Shown here piece by piece: positions 60,017-64,000 of a stretch of DNA of 64,000 nucleotides. Each line of letters opens with the position of its first letter. Position 1 is the first letter of the stretch. Under the pieces are notes generated by a model. That model saw only the letters and a list, made by a program, of their open reading frames with translations. It was not told the DNA's origin and did no database searches. The DNA lies in contig NZ_QNRV01000012.1 of NCBI RefSeq assembly GCF_003315195.1, forward strand, positions 1 to 64,000, given 5' to 3'. Source of the stretch: Sutterella wadsworthensis. GTDB lineage: Bacteria; Pseudomonadota; Gammaproteobacteria; Burkholderiales; Burkholderiaceae_F. Made by a program: the position numbers and the translations under genes.

Positions 60017-61984
60017 TTAAACATCGAGCTCTGCTCGGTCACCATAGGCTTCCATCCAGAGGCGGCGCCCCGTCACCTGACGTTCCCCCATCAAGGTTTG
60101 CATGACCGTTCGGGTATCCGCTTCGGAAATACTGCCGAAAGCAACGGGGAGGAGCTTCCGCGTATCGGGAGCCAGCGTTGTCTCCGCGAGCTGCTCAGCT
60201 TTCATTTCACCCAAACCCTTAAAGCGTGAAATGGAGAGCTGCTCCTCGGTGAATCCCTCCTTTTTGAGAGACTCCAGCGTGCGCGACAGTTCGCGCTCGT
60301 CCAGACAATAGATCTTGCGATCGGGTTTGCGGCCTTTCTTCGGCGCATCAACGCGAAAGAGCGGCGGCATGGCGACATACACGTGACCCAATTCAATAAG
60401 CTTCGGAAAGTGCTTCAAGAAGAGCGTCAGAAGGAGCACTTGAATGTGAGAGCCGTCCACGTCCGCGTCGGACAAGATGCAGATCTTTCCATAACGCAGC
60501 CCCTTCAAATCCGGATCACCGTCCCGATGATGCGGATCCACCCCGATGGCGAGCGCAATGTCATGAATCGTGTCGGAACGGAAGAGTTCGCCGCCCTCGA
60601 CTTCCCAGGTATTGAGGATCTTGCCGCGCAGCGGCAGCACAGCCTGAAATTCCTTGTCGCGCCCCTGCTTAGCGGAGCCGCCGGCTGAATCCCCTTCAAC
60701 GATGAAGAGTTCGTTGCGCGTAATGTCGCTTGACTCACAGTCGGTGAGTTTGCCCGGCAATACCGCCACCGTGCTTGCGCGACGGCGCTCGTATTTCGCA
60801 GCCTGACGCTGACGCGCCTGTGCCTGCGAAATGATGTGTTCAACGAGCTTTTTGCCTTCGTCGGCATGGTCATTCAACCAGAATTCAAACTGCGGACGTA
60901 CGAACCCGCCCACGAGCTTCACTGCATCACGGCTCGTGAGTTTTTCCTTCGTCTGTCCTTGAAACTGGGGATCGAGCGACTTTGTTGAAAGTACAAAATT
61001 AACGCGCGAAAAGACGTCTTCGGCGAGAATTTTCACGCCCTTTGGCTGCAGCCCATGGGCATCCATGAAAGCACGGACAGCTTGAAAGAGGCCGTCCTTC
61101 AATCCCGCTTCATGCGTGCCGCCCTGCGGCGTCGGAATGAGGTTCACATAGCTCTCGCGCGTGAGCGGTCCTTCAGCCGTCCACACCACCACCCAAGACG
61201 CGCCTTCACCCGGCGAAAAGCTGTCGGAATCTTCACCAGCAAAGCCTGAAGCTTCAAACGGCTCAATAAGACTATCGCCCTTGATTTCCGAGAGCAAATA
61301 TTCCTTTAAGCCTCCCGAATATTTCCAATGCGCTTCCGTTCCGGTCATTTTGTTGACATAGTCCACTTCGCATCCCGGAAGGAGCACCGCCTTCGAGCGC
61401 AGAAGACGGACCAATGCCGGTTCAGGAATAACCGGACTGTCAAAATACTTCGGATCGGGCCAGACCGTTACGCGCGTGCCTGTGCGCGACTTCGGGCGGG
61501 AGCTTTTCTTGATTTCCAAGGGTTCAGACACGAACCCGTCGCGAAAGCCCATCGTTGCTTCTTGGCCGTCGCGCCAAACAGTCACCACTAAATGCTTGGA
61601 AAGCGCGTTGGTTACCGAAACGCCTACACCATGAAGGCCGCCCGCAAACGTGTAGGGGCCGCTTCCATCAGCTTTGGCAAACTTGCCGCCGGCATGCAGA
61701 CGCGTAAAAACAATCTCCAGCACCGGCGCGTGTTCTTCTGGATGCATGCCGGTAGGAATACCTCGGCCATCATCCTCCACCGTCACTGATCCGTCCGCTG
61801 CCACCTCAACAGAGATTCTTTTGCCGTAGCCCGCGAGCACTTCGTCGCTTGCGTTGTCAATCACCTCCTGAATGATATGGAGGGGATTGTCAGTCAGCGT
61901 GTACATACCCGGGCGCTGCTTGACAGGTTCTAACCCTTTCAGCACGCGAATAGCCTCTACGCCGTATTCTTCTTTTTTCGCCAT
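60017..61984 (-). CDS. parE: DNA topoisomerase IV subunit B
   Basis: This GHKL ATPase subunit drives topoisomerase IV. The ATP site contains EVIDNASDEVLAGYG and DDGRGIPTGMHPE, then GGLHGVGVSVTNALS. The TOPRIM domain contains VEGDSAGGSAKQGRD, PLRGKILN and DADVDGSHIQVLLLTLF. 655 residues from ATG 61984; an in-frame TTG at 61996 is less likely. It is the first gene of the parE-parC operon, 76 bp before parC. A possible promoter with TAGAAT lies near 62214-62219 on the same strand. Confidence 0.96.
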   Translation of the reverse strand: MAKKEEYGVEAIRVLKGLEPVKQRPGMYTLTDNPLHIIQEVIDNASDEVLAGYGKRISVEVAADGSVTVEDDGRGIPTGMHPEEHAPVLEIVFTRLHAGGKFAKADGSGPYTFAGGLHGVGVSVTNALSKHLVVTVWRDGQEATMGFRDGFVSEPLEIKKSSRPKSRTGTRVTVWPDPKYFDSPVIPEPALVRLLRSKAVLLPGCEVDYVNKMTGTEAHWKYSGGLKEYLLSEIKGDSLIEPFEASGFAGEDSDSFSPGEGASWVVVWTAEGPLTRESYVNLIPTPQGGTHEAGLKDGLFQAVRAFMDAHGLQPKGVKILAEDVFSRVNFVLSTKSLDPQFQGQTKEKLTSRDAVKLVGGFVRPQFEFWLNDHADEGKKLVEHIISQAQARQRQAAKYERRRASTVAVLPGKLTDCESSDITRNELFIVEGDSAGGSAKQGRDKEFQAVLPLRGKILNTWEVEGGELFRSDTIHDIALAIGVDPHHRDGDPDLKGLRYGKICILSDADVDGSHIQVLLLTLFLKHFPKLIELGHVYVAMPPLFRVDAPKKGRKPDRKIYCLDERELSRTLESLKKEGFTEEQLSISRFKGLGEMKAEQLAETTLAPDTRKLLPVAFGSISEADTRTVMQTLMGERQVTGRRLWMEAYGDRAELDV

Positions 61985-63038
61985 CTTCACAAACAAAATG
62001 CAGCCGGAGATTCAGAGGAAGGCGCTTGCGCTACTTCCGTCCGATCGAACCAGTACTGAATAAAAGGAGAGTCGAGGTTGATCGAGTTTCACCGGTCAGC
62101 CTTCCGCAGTGCTTCCACTTCAGCAGCAAGCAAACTCAAAGAGCCTGCTGCGCAGGAAGCAGCGAGGAGAACCATGCATTGTTTGATCCTCTTCGAGACT
62201 CACAGATATATATTCTAGCAATTGCAGTCACCAGGCTAAATAGCAGCGCTATCCGTGCTGACACCCAAAAAAGCCATTTCTTTGCGGCTTATCCCATTCA
62301 AAAGACCCAACGCTAACTGAAGGTGTACGCCAATATACCCAAATGCGCTGTCAGCACTAGAGTGATGATGCAGAGCTTGTTGGTTTATCTAACCAGTAAA
62401 GCCCGTAAAAAGATGATCGTGCCTCATACTGCCGGCTACAGACCGCTATGCCCGCAATGTGAGTATCAAAAGTTCTGTTCAGATCAAGTTCACAAAGTAA
62501 ACAATCATTTCACATAATAATTAAATAAAAAACTTCGTTTCTTTGATCTGATTAAAAACGGAATTTTATCAAAACAAACAGATATCTATTGCCAAATAGT
62601 GGCTGAATTAAAACAGAAATCATAACGCCACGAGCTATTGCTTTGAAACGGATCCTCAACGAGCACCAAGTTCATATTCTTGCAATTACCGTCAAGCGCC
62701 AAACTGTCAAGGGTTTCGTGAAAATGGTCATAGACACCGCTTCGTATGAAATCCTGACGCCAAAATACTGAAACGCTTATTGCCGGGACAAGCGGGAAGA
62801 AAAATGTTTCGGAATGACGACAGCGTTAGTGCTGCGCCGTACAAACATTAAAATGCTATCCACCTTACTTGCAGAAGGATCTCTGAGATTAGTGAAACCT
62901 AATTCAGGGAAAACACCACTCAATCGGTGTGACACAATCTTCGTATCACGACCTTGTTCGATCAGTATGTTTTCTGTCAAACTAACTGTTCGAAAGATTA
63001 ATTTAACTCTGTAATTCCATCTGCTTTAGGAGTTCCTC
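61985..63038. other. About 1 kb non-coding region between parE and cas9
   Basis: The region is divergent and AT-richer than the flanking genes. It must hold the parE and cas9 promoters. Short frames occur on both strands (for example 62323-62517 plus and 62777-62980 minus), with no recognisable product. A small hairpin with a T-run on the minus strand (AAGCC/GGCTT, 62268-62294) is seen. No CRISPR repeats occur. A tracrRNA-like stretch is listed separately at 62575-62700. Confidence 0.4.
62575..62700 (+). ncRNA. Candidate type II-B tracrRNA
   Basis: TTGATC (62543-62548) and TTATCA (62566-62571), 17 bases apart, could promote a transcript from about 62575. It would contain GCCAAATAGTGGCTGAATTA then AAACAGAAATC (62591-62621), and later CTTTGAAACGGATCC (62641-62655). 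From memory the Francisella novicida tracrRNA has ACCAAATAATT and CTGTAATC, then TTTTGAACGGACC, in the same order, which suggests an anti-repeat and nexus here. The array and its repeat are outside the window, so anti-repeat pairing cannot be tested. No strong terminator is seen after it. Confidence 0.3.
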
Positions 63039-64000
63039 ATGACGCAATCGGAACGACGCTTTTCATGCTCCATCGGCATTGATATGGGTGCCAAATATAC
63101 CGGTGTGTTTTATGCACTGTTTGACCGCGAAGAACTCCCCACCAATTTGAACTCTAAAGCGATGACCTTGGTTATGCCGGAAACGGGGCCTCGCTACGTT
63201 CAGGCTCAACGTACCGCAGTCCGTCACCGTTTGCGCGGCCAGAAGCGTTATACCCTGGCTCGCAAACTTGCTTTTCTCGTTGTTGACGACATGATGAAAA
63301 AACAAGAGAAACGCTTAACTGACGAGGAATGGAAACGCGGCAGAGAAGCTTTAAGCGGCCTGCTTAAGCGTCGAGGTTATTCCAGACCCAATGCCGATGG
63401 AGAAGATTTGACGCCGCTTGAGAACGTACGTGCGGAGGTATTTGCCGCGCATCCTGCCTTCAGTACATATTTCAGTGAAGTGCGTTCTCTAGCTGAGCAA
63501 TGGGAGGAATTTACTGCCAATATTAGTAATGTTGAAATGTTTCTTGGTGATTCGAATATACCGGCCGACAAGGAATTTGTAGACTTTGCAGTTGCCGAAG
63601 GACTCATCGATAAAACAGAGAAAAAAGCCTACCTGAGTGCCCTTTCAACCATGCGAGCCAATGCGAATGTATTGACTGGATTGCGTCAAATGGGCCATAA
63701 ACCCCGCAGTGAATACTTCAAGGCCATTGAAGCAAATCTCAAAAAAGATTCGAGATTAGCGAAGATCTGCGAAGCTTTTGGAGGCGCAGACCGCCTCGCT
63801 CGACTTCTCGGCAACCTCTCAAATCTGCAGCTGCGGGCAGAACGGTGGTACTTCAATGCGCCCGATATCATGAAAGATCGCGGCTGGGAACCGGACCGCT
63901 TTAAAAAAACACTCGTACGTGCCTTCAAATTTTTCCATCCCGCAAAAGATCAGAATAAGCAGCACCTTGAGTTAATCAAGCAAATAGAGAATTCCGAAGA
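63039..64000 (+). CDS. cas9: CRISPR-associated endonuclease Cas9, type II-B (N-terminal 320 residues, runs off the window)
   Basis: The open frame from ATG 63039, with TAGGAG at 63027-63032, continues to the window end without a stop. RuvC-I reads SIGIDMGAKYTGVFYA, with catalytic Asp at residue 15. An Arg-rich bridge helix follows (QAQRTAVRHRLRGQKRYTLA), then the start of the REC lobe. The sequence matches what I remember of the Sutterella wadsworthensis Cas9 of subtype II-B (Csx12), the group of Francisella and Legionella Cas9. HNH, RuvC-II/III and PAM domains, and cas1, cas2, cas4 and the array, would lie to the right. Cas9 with crRNA and tracrRNA cuts invading DNA. Confidence 0.95.
   Translation, partial: MTQSERRFSCSIGIDMGAKYTGVFYALFDREELPTNLNSKAMTLVMPETGPRYVQAQRTAVRHRLRGQKRYTLARKLAFLVVDDMMKKQEKRLTDEEWKRGREALSGLLKRRGYSRPNADGEDLTPLENVRAEVFAAHPAFSTYFSEVRSLAEQWEEFTANISNVEMFLGDSNIPADKEFVDFAVAEGLIDKTEKKAYLSALSTMRANANVLTGLRQMGHKPRSEYFKAIEANLKKDSRLAKICEAFGGADRLARLLGNLSNLQLRAERWYFNAPDIMKDRGWEPDRFKKTLVRAFKFFHPAKDQNKQHLELIKQIENSE

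Noticed and set aside
62323-62517. 64-codon plus-strand frame with Cys-x2-Cys
   Set aside because: No family resemblance, no ribosome-binding site, and it lies in non-coding DNA between divergent genes.
62580-62776. Minus-strand frame of about 60 codons (FWRQDFIRSGVYDHFHETL...) that faintly recalls an IS5-type transposase
   Set aside because: The similarity is short, the expected DDE motifs and terminal repeats are absent, and the strand upstream is out of frame. Chance is as likely, and the plus strand here has a better reading as a tracrRNA.
61985-63038. CRISPR array upstream of cas9
   Set aside because: No regularly spaced direct repeats are present; in type II-B loci the array usually follows cas4, beyond the window.

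Overview
The window looks like a chromosomal segment of a gut betaproteobacterium of the Sutterella type (Burkholderiales, Sutterellaceae). The case rests on three things. The gene content is ordinary betaproteobacterial housekeeping. There is a set of exported flavoprotein reductases and a multihaem cytochrome, as in anaerobic respirers. At the right edge is the N-terminus of a type II-B Cas9 that, from memory, closely resembles the published Sutterella wadsworthensis protein. No database search was possible, so the species is an inference.

Layout. Positions 1-500 hold a terminator and a small tandem helix-turn-helix protein. Positions about 500-2230 form a strikingly AT-rich island with two genes that read as a Kiwa anti-phage pair (kwaA, kwaB); kwaA carries a 4-bp tandem duplication that shifts its last codons out of frame. 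Positions 2470-7120 carry suhB, mutS and a GntR/FCD regulator. Positions 7140-11990 (minus strand) carry a tetrahaem cytochrome c, a TcuA-like flavoprotein with a Tat signal and, most unusually, a mitochondrial-type aconitase with a perfect Tat signal peptide. Positions 12130-17060 carry zipA-like, ligA, methylthioinosine phosphorylase and def. Positions 17060-19700 encode a TtrSR-like two-component pair, followed by smc, prmB, a YheS-type ABC-F gene, two unknown genes, murJ and rpsT. At 31447 lies a second TcuA-like exported flavoprotein. Then follow trhA/hlyIII, murB, the dxs-ispA-xseB operon, a dicarboxylate/amino-acid symporter, a META lipoprotein, polA, two small envelope genes and dinB. 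At 47277-47563 there is a textbook transcription attenuator with a Tyr-Tyr-x-Tyr leader peptide ahead of a TrpX-like lipoprotein. Then come an iron-sulfur block (fdxA, fpr, rnfB-like, nth), a canonical FMN/FAD fumarate-reductase-type flavoprotein, a probably dead NlpC/P60 protein, a NarX-like kinase, and parC and parE. The window closes with about 1 kb of non-coding DNA and the start of cas9.

How the parts may work together. The exported aconitase and the two TcuA-like flavoproteins share an identical 10-bp box, TACGTAGTGG, in the same orientation 100-190 bp ahead of each start. With the tetrahaem cytochrome they suggest a periplasmic respiratory route in which citrate is dehydrated outside the cytoplasm to cis-aconitate, which is then reduced to tricarballylate as electron sink. 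The nearby TtrSR-like pair is a candidate regulator. This is inference, but it joins several independent observations and is the most novel reading of the window. The defence genes (Kiwa at one end, type II-B CRISPR at the other) flank a mostly housekeeping block.
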